Position numbers and translations under genes: made by a program
NCBI GenBank assembly: GCA_963817075.1
Contig: CAWFMT010000005.1
Location: forward strand, 806,001 to 870,000
Length of the DNA: 64,000 bases
Direction: 5' to 3'
From: DASPKM01 sp963817075
GTDB lineage: Bacteria > Bacteroidota > Bacteroidia > Chitinophagales > Chitinophagaceae
The notes under the pieces: model-generated
What the model was told of the DNA's origin: nothing
The model's database searches: none
What the model saw: only the letters and a program-made list of their open reading frames with translations
Shown here: positions 24,498-31,769 of the stretch, in pieces
How the letters are laid out: each line of letters begins with the position of its first letter
Position numbering within the stretch: the first letter of the stretch is position 1

Positions 24498-25030
24498 TGG
24501 GTGACGAAAGCGAATTTCAGATAGTAGAATGTTCCGCAACAGATGCAGACCGAATTGCCTTGATTGCGAGAAGGGCATATTCTGATTTCTATTTAGACTA
24601 CTGGTCAGACAAGGGCGAAGGATATATCGAAAATAATTTTACAGAGGAAGTAATTACGAAAGATTTACAGCTCCAGAATTCCAGGTATCTCCTGTTGATT
24701 GAAAACGGAATGGATGTTGGCTTCATGAAGATCGTTATCGACCATCCATTAAATGGAATGGAGGAATATAATTCAGTGGAACTTGAGCGGATCTATTTGG
24801 TTCAATCCTCCACAGGAAAGGGTTACGGACGAAGGGCCATGGAATTCTGCTTCAGCTTTGCGAAAGAACAAGGAAAACAAATTATTTGGCAGAAGGCGAT
24901 GATTACCAGTGAAGCCGTCAGCTTCTATGAAAAGATGGGGTTAGAGAAAAAAGGAACTTTAGAATTGGATTATCCTCTGATGAAACCAGATTATCGTGGA
25001 ATGGTAATCATGATGAAATGGATCGAATAA
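24494..25030 (+). CDS. GNAT-family N-acetyltransferase
   Basis: A protein of 178 residues with the acetyl-CoA binding motif LERIYLVQSSTGKGYGRRAMEFCFSFAKEQG (Q/RxxGxG/A form) and a following beta strand and helix with EAVSFYEKMGLEKKG. The acetyl acceptor cannot be told from sequence. It overlaps the aminotransferase stop (ATGA) and precedes the DMT transporter by 10 bases, so the three are likely co-transcribed. Confidence 0.85.
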   Translation: MMGDESEFQIVECSATDADRIALIARRAYSDFYLDYWSDKGEGYIENNFTEEVITKDLQLQNSRYLLLIENGMDVGFMKIVIDHPLNGMEEYNSVELERIYLVQSSTGKGYGRRAMEFCFSFAKEQGKQIIWQKAMITSEAVSFYEKMGLEKKGTLELDYPLMKPDYRGMVIMMKWIE

Positions 25031-25039
25031 TTCTATATA

Positions 25040-25945
25040 ATGAAGTTTGATGCCCGGTTTCAGGGCATCTTCTACATGCTGCTGGCCGCAATTGGTTTTA
25101 GTTTGATGGGAGCGGCAGCGAAGATGCTAAAAGGATCGTTCAATGCTGGTCAACTTGTTTTTTACAGGAATGCTGTTGGTCTGGCGGCTATCTTGATTAG
25201 TTTTTCTTTGAAGTCTCCTGAAAGCAAGGGTGGTAAGTTGCCCGCGTTGGTTTTCCGCGGATTGATGGGCACAATCGCACTATACACGCTTCTCTTTTCC
25301 ATTCTTCACATGCCTCTTGGCACAGCCATGACTTATAACATTTCTTCTACAATCTGGATCGCGCTCTTTTCCTTCCTAATATTTGGTGAATACAATGGTT
25401 TGCGCGTAATCATTGCCGTTCTCCTTGGCTTTATCGGGATGGTATTGATCTACCGACCAAATATGCACCTGCCGGTACCTTACCATTTTGCAGGATTAAT
25501 ATCTGGAATTGCTTCAGCCATTGCGTATCTAACAGTTGGCCGGTTATCCAAATATTACGACCCCCGAATAATTGTTTTATCGTTTCTTCTCAGCGGTTTT
25601 GTCTTTCCGCTTCTATCAATGATGCTACACTACATTACAGGCATCCATGCTGATGGATTATTTATTATTTCATGGAAGTCGCCGGTGGGCGAGGAATGGA
25701 TCTATATTTTGATGATGGGGTTGACCGCATTATTCGGTCAGTATTTTGTGACCAGGGCCTATGGAAGCGATCGGGCCGGGATTGTTTCAGCTATTAGTTA
25801 TTCCAGTATTATATTTTCAGTACTGCTCGGCCTTATGCTGGGAGATAAATTTCCTGATGGACTTACGTTGGCTGGTATTCTACTTATTATCCTCAGCGGA
25901 TTGATTATTTCATTGTATAAAAGACGGACTCCAAAAATTAACTAA
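25040..25945 (+). CDS. EamA/DMT-superfamily transporter
   Basis: A protein of 301 residues with ten predicted membrane helices in two EamA repeats: FYMLLAAIGFSLMGAAAKML begins the first half and HFAGLISGIASAIAYLTVGRLSKYYD the second. These permeases usually export amino acids, nucleotide precursors or other small metabolites. Position after an aminotransferase and an acetyltransferase suggests a metabolite exporter, which is inference. The C-terminus ends in a positively charged tail (YKRRTPK). Confidence 0.88.
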   Translation: MKFDARFQGIFYMLLAAIGFSLMGAAAKMLKGSFNAGQLVFYRNAVGLAAILISFSLKSPESKGGKLPALVFRGLMGTIALYTLLFSILHMPLGTAMTYNISSTIWIALFSFLIFGEYNGLRVIIAVLLGFIGMVLIYRPNMHLPVPYHFAGLISGIASAIAYLTVGRLSKYYDPRIIVLSFLLSGFVFPLLSMMLHYITGIHADGLFIISWKSPVGEEWIYILMMGLTALFGQYFVTRAYGSDRAGIVSAISYSSIIFSVLLGLMLGDKFPDGLTLAGILLIILSGLIISLYKRRTPKIN

Positions 25946-25952
25946 TAAAAAC

Positions 25953-25987
25953 TTTGCCCGTATTTTCTTTATCGTATATTTGCGATA
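25953..25987 (+). promoter_or_regulatory. arsR promoter with overlapping ArsR-type operator
   Basis: TTTG (25953-25956), an 18-base spacer and TATATTTG (25975-25982) form a complete Bacteroidota promoter. The -7 box sits exactly inside an inverted repeat TATCG-N8-CGATA (25970-25987). Such an arrangement lets a dimeric ArsR repressor block RNA polymerase and fits autoregulation. Confidence 0.75.
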
Positions 25988-26000
25988 TAAGATTTAAAGA

Positions 26001-26336
26001 ATGGCTCTTCACAAGAAGGAAGAATTTACTCAACGGGAGCAAGAATTAGCAGCATTTGCGAAAGCAATCGCCCATCCTGCAAGAATTGCAATCCTTAAAC
26101 AGCTTGCACAAAACAACGAATGTATTTGCGGGGAATTGGTTGACATGCTTCCGCTTGCTCAATCAACCGTTTCGCAACATTTGAAAGAATTGAAAAATGC
26201 AGGATTGATTGAAGGGACGATCGATGGTCCGCGAAGCTGCTATTGTATCAATTGGAAGGCATTCGAAAAGTTCAAAACAGATTTCGATTCTTTGTTCACT
26301 TCGTTGAAAGTAAAGAACGAAAAAGCCTGTTGTTAA
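26001..26336 (+). CDS. arsR: ArsR-family metalloregulator
   Basis: A 111-residue winged-helix repressor. The DNA-recognition region reads LPLAQSTVSQHLKELKNAGLIEG. Candidate metalloid ligands are Cys41 and Cys43 (ECICGELV, in the helix where many ArsR proteins bind As(III)), Cys80 and Cys82, and a C-terminal Cys110-Cys111 pair. Binding of arsenite or antimonite would release it from the overlapping operator. The leader is short (about 12 bases). It is followed by a tiny cysteine-rich gene and an ArsN1-like acetyltransferase. Confidence 0.9.
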   Translation: MALHKKEEFTQREQELAAFAKAIAHPARIAILKQLAQNNECICGELVDMLPLAQSTVSQHLKELKNAGLIEGTIDGPRSCYCINWKAFEKFKTDFDSLFTSLKVKNEKACC

Positions 26337-26367
26337 TTTTTATTTTTTAACCTTAAATACTACAGTT

Positions 26368-26460
26368 ATGAAAGCATCCATTCAATTCCAGGCAGATCCT
26401 GGTTGTTGCACTCCCGGTTCAGATTGTTGCATTGAACCATCTGGAACAGGTTGTTGCTAG
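26368..26460 (+). CDS. 30-residue cysteine-rich peptide with three Cys-Cys pairs, arsR-linked
   Basis: An ATG at 26368 opens 30 codons ending in TAG at 26458-26460. The peptide has three vicinal pairs in the pattern CC-x5-CC-x7-CC (PGCCTPGSDCC, then GTGCC at the end), six cysteines in its last 18 residues, and no signal peptide. It starts 31 bases after the arsR stop. Vicinal cysteines bind As(III), Sb(III) and soft metals, so a metalloid-binding or chaperone peptide is the natural inference. I do not recognise a named family. The size is below usual annotation cut-offs. Confidence 0.65.
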   Translation: MKASIQFQADPGCCTPGSDCCIEPSGTGCC

Positions 26461-26466
26461 TCAATT

Positions 26467-26546
26467 TTAACCGCAAAGACGCGAGGGACGCTAAGGTTCG
26501 CAAAGAATCCTGGCGATACCTTGCGTCATTGCGTCTTGGCGGTTAA
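26467..26546. repeat. Palindromic intergenic repeat (family A) between the Cys-rich peptide and the acetyltransferase
   Basis: Outer arms TTAACCGCAAAGACGC (26467-26482) and GCGTCTTGGCGGTTAA (26531-26546) are complementary at 15 of 16 positions. Inner copies of GCAAAG and TTGCGTC strengthen the stem. It starts 6 bases after the peptide stop codon, so as RNA it would form a long hairpin inside the ars mRNA. Related sequences occur elsewhere in the window. Confidence 0.8.
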
Positions 26547-26564
26547 GTCCTAATACTCAAAACG

Positions 26565-27059
26565 ATGATTGAGATTAAACCGATGAGCATCGAACATGCG
26601 GCTGCTGTCCTTGAAATTTATCAACAGGGAATTGATACCGGCAGCGCAACATTTGAAACTGAGGCTCCTACCTGGGAGAAGTTTGATCAGAAATTTTTAC
26701 CTCACTCAAGATTAGTTGCACTCAAAAACTCAAAACCAGTTGGCTGGGCAGTGCTTTCAGCAGCTTCGCAACGACCTTGCTACAGTGGCGTTGGCGAGGT
26801 CACAATCTATGTTGACCTAAATGAAACTGGCCAGGGTATTGGAAAGGCATTAATGGAAGAACTGATTCTTGAGAGTGAAAAAAACGGGATATGGAGTCTC
26901 TTAAGTGTAATTCATGAAGAAAATGCTATAAGCATTCGTCTGCATGAAAAAACCGGGTTCAGAATAATTGGTTTCCGTGAACGTATTGCCAAGCTCAATG
27001 GAAAATGGAAGACAACGGTAATGATGGAGAGAAGGAGTAAGCTGGTTGGAATCAATTAA
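26565..27059 (+). CDS. arsN1: GNAT acetyltransferase, phosphinothricin/arsinothricin (ArsN1-like) type
   Basis: A protein of 164 residues. The family pattern is clear: YQQGIDTGSATFETEAPTWEKFD, then GWAVLSAASQRPCYSGVGEVTIYVDLNETGQGIGKALMEELI with the acetyl-CoA loop, and LHEKTGFRIIGFRERIAKLNGKW. This group includes phosphinothricin (glufosinate) acetyltransferases and ArsN1, which acetylates the arsenic antibiotic arsinothricin. The ArsR-controlled context points to the ArsN1 role. It is 104 bases after the Cys-rich peptide gene, separated by the family A palindrome. Confidence 0.8.
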   Translation: MIEIKPMSIEHAAAVLEIYQQGIDTGSATFETEAPTWEKFDQKFLPHSRLVALKNSKPVGWAVLSAASQRPCYSGVGEVTIYVDLNETGQGIGKALMEELILESEKNGIWSLLSVIHEENAISIRLHEKTGFRIIGFRERIAKLNGKWKTTVMMERRSKLVGIN

Positions 27060-27061
27060 GG

Positions 27062-27275
27062 GAATGAAAAATTTAAAATTAAAAATGTAAAATGAAGAGA
27101 TTCACCTCTGCATTCTCATGTTCTCTGCAGTGAAAAATTAAGATTTCACGCAAAGCTAGAAAGTAAGCAAAGACGCAAAAAATTCTTTCTCTGCGAAACT
27201 CCGCGTTCTCATGTTCTCTGCGGTAAAACATCTTATTCTTAATTTTTCATTTTGCCTTTTACATTTTCCATTAAT
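27062..27275. repeat. Mosaic intergenic repeat block after arsN1
   Basis: The block has outer arms rich in AAAATGTAAAATGAAG and its complement, and two near-identical direct copies of a CTCnGCnTTCTCATGTTCTCTGC unit (27107 and 27199). It also carries family A pieces (TTTCACGCAAAG, GCAAAGACGCAAA). No coding capacity. The same pieces recur at 33.0 and 53.4 kb in other orders. Confidence 0.7.
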
Positions 27276-27278
27276 CAC

Positions 27279-28430
27279 CTAGTTTCTGATCCTATTGAGC
27301 CTATACGAAAATCGCAGATCCAAAGCAGGATAAAAAAAGCTGTTATAAATGTGCGAGAAATCAACTGCATCCATTGCATAGCCCACACCAACGTGTCCAT
27401 TGACGCTCCATCTCTTGCTAATTGAACGCTGCATCCCCCAATGTAAATTGAAAAGAACGACATCCCAAACCTCTGCTTCGCCAATAATATTTCTTGTAGT
27501 ATAATTCACCTTGAACCCAAAATAATTCCCTGCATTCATCGACGTGTTTTTTCCTTTTGCTGCCCGCTTTTCCAAATTATAATACAGTCTGGGATTCAAC
27601 GATATGTACACCACAGGCTTACTAACCCGCAAGAGATATTTGAAGTCATTGTAAGAGGTTGAATAACCACCCCCAAAGCCGGTTGCAAGATCTATGGTCC
27701 ACTTTCTTCCCATGCGCCGCTGGAAACTAATGCCAACTCCATGAAATCCTAACTGCAGCTTTGTAAGTGGAACCAATTCCTGTGATACTGCAGGATTCAC
27801 AGACGTGCGATTTTGGCCATCACCCAGGTTGGTATTTGGTTCTTTGTTGATCCCGGCACGGTTAGCTAACAGGAGGATGGCAGAATTTTTCATCGCAAAT
27901 TCCATTGGATAAGTGGAAGCTGGGTTCAGGTCAGAAACATAGCTCACCCGACTAAATGGAAGACTACCCGAGAGTTGGACTTCATCGGCAAATATTGAAT
28001 CCTCATTCTTTGCTGGTACGGAAACGGCCATATTAACTTTCCTCGCTGGCTTTGACTTCGCCACACGCTCTATAGGGCTTGTCTTTTTAACAACGGTCTT
28101 GTTCTGGCTCTTATCAATTAGAATAATATGATTGCCTATCCTTTTATACCCGATGCCCATAGAACGGTCCAGCTGATCAAGCCACTGAAAAATATTCATC
28201 CTGTTTTTAGGAACAGAAATTAATCCGGAAGGACTAATCTTAATCGAGTTGAATGAGAACTCGAAGTTGGTTTGTCGGGAGAAGATTTTCAAAAGGGAAT
28301 CAATCCGAACAGTCTCACCTCTGATTTCTATGATTTTATCTTTACCATCGGCCTGCGCATTAACCCGCAGAACAAACAAGTTTATTGCAAAGGCACAGAC
28401 CAACACCTTTATCCATTCGTACAATTTCAT
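27279..28430 (-). CDS. STN-domain outer-membrane beta-barrel-like protein linked to ECF sigma/FecR
   Basis: A protein of 383 residues with a signal peptide (WIKVLVCAFAINLFVLRVNAQ). Residues 38-108 form an STN-like signalling domain (VRIDSLLKIFSRQTNFEFSFNS, FQWLDQLDRSMGIGYKRIGNHIILID). A linker of Lys and Pro follows, and from about residue 220 a beta-barrel-like C-terminal half with alternating hydrophobic strands (GVGISFQRRMGRKWTIDLATGFGGGYS, ending LDLRFSYRL). It is the third gene of a sigma/FecR operon, where a full TonB-dependent receptor would normally be. It may sense an extracellular signal and pass it to FecR through the STN domain. Confidence 0.7.
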   Translation of the reverse strand: MKLYEWIKVLVCAFAINLFVLRVNAQADGKDKIIEIRGETVRIDSLLKIFSRQTNFEFSFNSIKISPSGLISVPKNRMNIFQWLDQLDRSMGIGYKRIGNHIILIDKSQNKTVVKKTSPIERVAKSKPARKVNMAVSVPAKNEDSIFADEVQLSGSLPFSRVSYVSDLNPASTYPMEFAMKNSAILLLANRAGINKEPNTNLGDGQNRTSVNPAVSQELVPLTKLQLGFHGVGISFQRRMGRKWTIDLATGFGGGYSTSYNDFKYLLRVSKPVVYISLNPRLYYNLEKRAAKGKNTSMNAGNYFGFKVNYTTRNIIGEAEVWDVVLFNLHWGMQRSISKRWSVNGHVGVGYAMDAVDFSHIYNSFFYPALDLRFSYRLNRIRN

Positions 28431-28442
28431 AAAATTCTAATA

Positions 28443-29423
28443 TTATTGGCAACCGTTGCCCGTCAGATAAATAATGTTTTGTTCCTTTCTATAATTAGTT
28501 CCAAGGGTTGCGCAGATAACTTCCAGGATATATTCAAGTGACTTTTTTTCAAAATTTGCAGTCAGTCTGCAATCAGAAAGTTTCATTTTGTCTTCAACTA
28601 TGGTTGTGCCAAAAGCTTTCTCAAGGTTTCGGCAAACAATGTTGAGAGAAACATCATTGAATGTAAAAGTCTTTGTTGCATAACTAAGGCTATTTACATC
28701 CAGAGTATCCAATAACCTTAGTTCACCTCCCTCTTTATAATAAATTCCTGTTTGACCTTTCTTGATCAGGAGTGTATTCTTTTTCGTGTACATTTTTACG
28801 ATCCCCGATTGAACACTTACTTCGATGCTTGTGGTATCAATCTCCTTTACATTAAATGAGGTGCCAACCACTTGTATTTTTAAATCATCAATTGAAATAA
28901 TAAAAGGTTTTTTCTTGTCGGGGACCACATCAAAAAAAGCTTCTCCCCTTAATTCGATGGCGCGATCTATTTGACTAAAGTTTTCCGTGTGAACAAGCGT
29001 GCTTTTCTTATTGAGTACAGCAGCAGATCCATCAGGTAGTGTATACTGCATTATTGAATCAGCGGAACTTTTACTGAGGCTCGGAAATGGTGTAGAATTG
29101 TTTTGAAACAAGAAGATGGAAATCGTAATTATAAGACCGGCGAAGGTCGCAGCAATGGCAAGCCATTTCATTTTTACAATTTTTCCCTTTTTAGCTGCAG
29201 AAAGAGATTGCTGTAGCTCCTGCCATCCAACTTTTGAATCTCTTGTCTCAAACGCCTGATGTGGGGGAATCAATTCCCATAACCTTTTCAGTTCTTCGAA
29301 TTGCCTCTTGTTTTCAGGAATTGCCATCCAATCATGCAGGGCCATCGCCTCATCGGGTGTGCATTCTCCTGCCAGGTATTTCACTATCAGCTCAACATTT
29401 GTAGTATCTGTTTGCATTTTCAT
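28443..29423 (-). CDS. FecR-family anti-sigma factor / regulator
   Basis: A protein of 326 residues. The N-terminal cytoplasmic part includes YLAGECTPDEAMALHDWM and is followed by one membrane helix (WLAIAATFAGLIITISIFLF, near residue 85). The periplasmic FecR domain reads LPDGSAAVLNKKSTLVHTENF, ELRGEAFFDVVPDKKKPFIIS and VVGTSFNVKEID, and a C-terminal domain resembles STN. It holds or activates the ECF sigma factor upstream in response to the STN partner. The start overlaps the sigma stop by four bases (ATGA) and the next gene begins 12 bases downstream. Confidence 0.92.
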   Translation of the reverse strand: MKMQTDTTNVELIVKYLAGECTPDEAMALHDWMAIPENKRQFEELKRLWELIPPHQAFETRDSKVGWQELQQSLSAAKKGKIVKMKWLAIAATFAGLIITISIFLFQNNSTPFPSLSKSSADSIMQYTLPDGSAAVLNKKSTLVHTENFSQIDRAIELRGEAFFDVVPDKKKPFIISIDDLKIQVVGTSFNVKEIDTTSIEVSVQSGIVKMYTKKNTLLIKKGQTGIYYKEGGELRLLDTLDVNSLSYATKTFTFNDVSLNIVCRNLEKAFGTTIVEDKMKLSDCRLTANFEKKSLEYILEVICATLGTNYRKEQNIIYLTGNGCQ

Positions 29424-30049
29424 AAGTTGATAGTTAAATAATCAGAAGAGAAAATGATTCCCAAGAGGATAATCATATCCGCCAGGGTTTCTCTTAATGT
29501 CTTTAAAGCCTTTCCCATTTGAACCTCTACTGTTTTTACCGAAATATTCATTTCCGTTGCTATTTCTGCATATTTTAATTCTTCAAACCGGCTCTTGCGA
29601 AACACTTCTTTACATCTTGGTGGCAGCGATTCAATAGCTGACAAAATTCTTTTCAAGGCTTCTTTTCCTTCCAATCCTGATGAAGATTCCAATAATTCAA
29701 ATTGAGAGAGACTTCTTGTATGTTTCTCTTTTGTTTTTTTATCCCTCACCGCATTCAGCGAAGAGTGGTATACAGAGGTAAACAAGTATGATTTGGCGGA
29801 CGTTCGAATGTTGACTTCATTTCGCTTTAGCCAAAGTTTTATGAAGGCTGATTGAACAATATCCTTTGCCTCGTCATTATCCTTAACTATAGTAAAAGCA
29901 TAACCGCAGAGATTATTGAAATGATCATGGTAGCATTGATTGAACAATTCTTCCACTATAGGTAGATGTTTCTCATTAGTGAACGAAGCATTTATAAAAG
30001 AAAGGTCCGCAATAACAGGACACGCTAATTCATAAAAACCCTTATTCAT
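29420..30049 (-). CDS. ECF-type RNA polymerase sigma-70 factor of the FecR-linked class
   Basis: A protein of 209 residues of the Bacteroidota FecR-linked sigma class. Region 2 appears as FNNLCGYAFTIVKDNDEAKDIVQSAFIKLWLKR and region 4 as LPPRCKEVFRKSRFEELKYAEIATEMNISVKTVEVQMGKAL. The N-terminal 25 residues look weakly conserved, and an internal start is possible. It is the first gene of the sigma-FecR-STN operon; the system probably controls genes elsewhere, since no substrate-uptake genes follow. Confidence 0.9.
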   Translation of the reverse strand: MNKGFYELACPVIADLSFINASFTNEKHLPIVEELFNQCYHDHFNNLCGYAFTIVKDNDEAKDIVQSAFIKLWLKRNEVNIRTSAKSYLFTSVYHSSLNAVRDKKTKEKHTRSLSQFELLESSSGLEGKEALKRILSAIESLPPRCKEVFRKSRFEELKYAEIATEMNISVKTVEVQMGKALKTLRETLADMIILLGIIFSSDYLTINL

Positions 30050-30109
30050 CTCAAAAGTATTTCAGAAGTATCAAGTTGTGATTAACAGAGGAAGGCATTC
30101 CAGGAGGCA

Positions 30110-30532
30110 CTATCTGGCCATAATGATCTTTTGTACATACCTGGTATTCTGTGAAGCATCGTTTTCTTCGGACTTGAGGATGAATTCCTTATCGGTAAGT
30201 GTTTGGATCCACCACACTTCGGACTCAATCACAATTTGTTGACCATTGACAACTGAATATTCCTCCTCAATATCGCCGGATACAGGAGAATATGTGTAAA
30301 CAATATTGTTTTCACTGAACACCACAGAATCTCCGGTTGTTCCAATGTATTCATCCATATACCTGAGGGTATTCAATGGCATGTATTCTTCTTCAATAGC
30401 CTTTACCAACTTCCATTTGCCCAGGATTTTTTGTTCTGTTGATTTTCTTAATGTGGTAGCATCAGTTTCGCCCTGACAGGCTCCCAGAAGTAGCGAACTA
30501 GAAATGAGAAAATAAAAAACTACAGCTTTCAT
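30110..30532 (-). CDS. Lipoprotein with lipocalin-like domain, unknown function
   Basis: A protein of 140 residues with a lipobox (SSSLLLGAC, cysteine near residue 19). The mature part contains ILGKWKLVKAIEEE and later beta strands (VWWIQTLTDKEFILKSEE), a pattern of the small lipocalin-like lipoproteins common in Bacteroidota. It is transcribed ahead of the sigma gene on the same strand with a 60-base gap, but no firm link is evident. Confidence 0.65.
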   Translation of the reverse strand: MKAVVFYFLISSSLLLGACQGETDATTLRKSTEQKILGKWKLVKAIEEEYMPLNTLRYMDEYIGTTGDSVVFSENNIVYTYSPVSGDIEEEYSVVNGQQIVIESEVWWIQTLTDKEFILKSEENDASQNTRYVQKIIMAR

Positions 30533-30627
30533 AAAAATGGTCTTTAAGTTTACAATTTTGTTGATGTACCATTTGACACAGCAAGTCTCTTTTACCCCTA
30601 TTATTAGTACAAGTTTTTTTGAAGAGT

Positions 30628-31017
30628 ATGAAAAAGGTTTTATTTGTTTGCGTCGAGAATAGTAACCGAAGTCAGATGGCAGAAGCCTTCGCAGGAATGC
30701 TTGGAGATGGTAAGGTTATGGGTTATAGTGCTGGTTCTAAACCTTCCGGAAGCGTGAATCCAAAAGCAATCAGGTCGATGAAAGAATTGAATTATGATCT
30801 AACAATTCATAGATCGAAATCACTGGAGGATGTGCGGGAAAATGCACCTTTCGATGTAGTTGTTACAATGGGTTGCGGTGATGCCTGTCCCTGGATGCCC
30901 GCGAAAAGATTTGTTGATTGGCAGATTCCTGATCCAAAAGAACTTCCAGCAGATGAATTCAATAAGGTGCGAGATCTTATTAGATCAAATGTAAAAGACT
31001 TGATATCTACTCTTTAA
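30628..31017 (+). CDS. arsC: Arsenate reductase (thioredoxin-type, LMW-PTPase fold)
   Basis: A protein of 129 residues from the ATG at 30628. The phosphatase-like loop is CVENSNRSQ with Cys8 and Arg14. Two further cysteines lie in MGCGDACPWMPAKRF (Cys83 and Cys87), then DWQIPDPK with the general acid Asp. Three redox cysteines on an LMW-PTPase fold are the mark of thioredoxin- or mycothiol-linked arsenate reductases, which convert arsenate to arsenite. It is not in the arsR cluster, being 3.6 kb downstream, and has no visible ArsR operator. A tyrosine-phosphatase role is the main alternative. Confidence 0.8.
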   Translation: MKKVLFVCVENSNRSQMAEAFAGMLGDGKVMGYSAGSKPSGSVNPKAIRSMKELNYDLTIHRSKSLEDVRENAPFDVVVTMGCGDACPWMPAKRFVDWQIPDPKELPADEFNKVRDLIRSNVKDLISTL

Positions 31018-31028
31018 TTTCGTGGGCT

Positions 31029-31646
31029 ATGCAAAAAATTGATACAATTGTTTTCGACCTGGGGAATGTACTTATAGACTGGAACCCCGATCACGTATAT
31101 CGCAAGATCTTTAATAACGACGAGGAGAAAATGCGATGGTTCTATAGTAACATATGTACTCCAGATTGGAACGAAGAACAGGATGGAGGCCGAACACTGG
31201 CGGAAGGCACTAAGCTCCTGGTCGACAAGTTTCCAGAGCATGAAGCGAATATCAGGGCGTATTATGATCGCTGGATAGAGATGTTGGGAGGCCCAATTCA
31301 GGGAACTGTTGAGATTTTTAAAAAATTGAAGCAGAGTGGAAAATACAAATTGTATGCACTTACTAACTGGAGCCATGAAACTTTTCCAGTTGCATTGATG
31401 ATGTTCGACTTTCTCCATTGGTTTGATGGACGATTGGTTTCTGGAGAAGAAAAAATAAAAAAACCAAGCAGGCAGATTTATGAATTGCTGATAAACCGGT
31501 TTAGCATTAATCCTAATACTGCGGTCTATACTGACGATAACCAGCGCAATCTCTTTCCAGCTTCCGAATTAGGCTTCAAAACCATTCATTTTCAATCGCC
31601 CGATCAATTCAATAGAGAACTCCAAAAATTAGGTGTAGAGGTGTAG
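31029..31646 (+). CDS. HAD-superfamily hydrolase (subfamily IA)
   Basis: A protein of 205 residues. The nucleophile motif is DTIVFDLGNVLIDWNP, motif II is LYALTNWS, motif III is the lysine in GEEKIKKPSRQIYELL, and motif IV lies in VYTDDNQRNLFPA. The sequence TNWSHETFP and the cap composition resemble the YihX/epoxide-hydrolase-like group of sugar or nucleotide phosphatases. It begins 11 bases after the arsC-like gene and is probably in the same mRNA. Confidence 0.88.
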   Translation: MQKIDTIVFDLGNVLIDWNPDHVYRKIFNNDEEKMRWFYSNICTPDWNEEQDGGRTLAEGTKLLVDKFPEHEANIRAYYDRWIEMLGGPIQGTVEIFKKLKQSGKYKLYALTNWSHETFPVALMMFDFLHWFDGRLVSGEEKIKKPSRQIYELLINRFSINPNTAVYTDDNQRNLFPASELGFKTIHFQSPDQFNRELQKLGVEV

Positions 31647-31769
31647 AATTTCGAATCCCTCTGGAGGTATTAAGAGGTTTGTTAAAACCTTTTGGAACAG
31701 AATGCTTTAACTTTTCAAAACCAACTGTAGGTATTCCTTTTGCGTTTATTTCTGGAAAAGGGAGATAAC

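Noticed and set aside
30628..31017. Assigning the arsenate reductase-like gene to the ArsR cluster at 26 kb.
   Set aside because: It is 3.6 kb away, the sigma/FecR operon lies between, and no ArsR-type palindrome was seen before it.
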